Below the pieces are notes generated by a model that saw only the letters and a program-made list of their open reading frames with translations, searched no databases and was not told where the DNA came from. From Verrucomicrobiales bacterium (GTDB taxonomy: Bacteria > Verrucomicrobiota > Verrucomicrobiia > Verrucomicrobiales > V1-33), in assembly GCA_023253575.1 (NCBI GenBank), contig JALRGB010000343.1:1-5181 (forward strand): a DNA stretch of 5,181 nt, read 5' to 3'. Both the position numbers and the translations under genes were made by a program. Within the stretch, counting starts at the first letter, position 1. The number at the start of each line of letters is the position of its first letter. Shown one piece after another: positions 5,103-5,181 of the stretch.

Positions 5103-5181
5103 TGAAGCCCAGCCGGACATCTGGCAAATCGGAGCTTCCGAGGGGGGCCACTCATGGTTCGGTGTCGAATCGACCGCTGGT
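5102..5181 (+). CDS. Start of an unidentified gene, cut by the window edge
   Basis: An ATG shares one base with the previous stop codon and opens a frame that stays open to the end of the window (26 codons). It begins MKPSRTSGKSELPR and is polar and basic. The one-base overlap with a well-supported gene is the main reason to believe it. Too little is present to judge a family; it could also be a chance frame. Confidence 0.4.
   Translation, partial: MKPSRTSGKSELPRGATHGSVSNRPL

Overview
The window reads as one end of an integrated mobile element in a GC-rich bacterium. Protein style points to Verrucomicrobiota (Verrucomicrobiales/Opitutae-like). Supporting signs are an integrase ending in an HQHYRAL tyrosine box and a 'RARRYL...GGHDATF...' primase-like protein next to a RepA-type helicase. 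Visible Shine-Dalgarno motifs are also absent at every start. The host assignment is inference from family resemblance, not from a marker gene.

Left edge (1-190): about 45 bases of flanking DNA, then the 3' half of a tRNA gene on the minus strand, best read as tRNA-Arg with anticodon CCG and encoded CCA. No 5' half follows it. This is the expected scar of site-specific integration into a tRNA gene, i.e. an att junction. Just inside lies a tandem 11-bp repeat that could be an integrase arm site.

Integration module (190-1915): a tyrosine recombinase gene, a 220-base AT-richer regulatory gap with a plausible sigma70 promoter, and a small MerR/AlpA-type helix-turn-helix gene (excisionase/regulator). 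An 8-mer, TCAACTGA, recurs four times across this gap and the start of the small gene, a good candidate for a binding site of that protein.

Replication module (2031-4420): a TOPRIM primase-like protein and, 21 bases later, a RecA-fold RepA helicase with clear Walker motifs. They form a two-gene operon. Directly after the helicase gene comes a non-coding stretch with repeated TCGCTCCCCA elements in both orientations, an 11-bp-stem hairpin and a tetranucleotide repeat. I read it as a candidate iteron-type origin. An AT-rich stretch in the end of the helicase gene lies beside it.

Right part (4450-5181): two small uncharacterised proteins, one with Cys pairs suggesting zinc binding, and the beginning of a third gene that overlaps the second by one base and runs off the window.

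Together the genes describe an element that integrates into a tRNA gene, may excise with a small HTH protein, and carries its own primase/helicase and perhaps its own origin. No capsid, terminase, relaxase or toxin gene is visible here, so phage satellite, integrative replicon and left arm of a prophage all remain possible.
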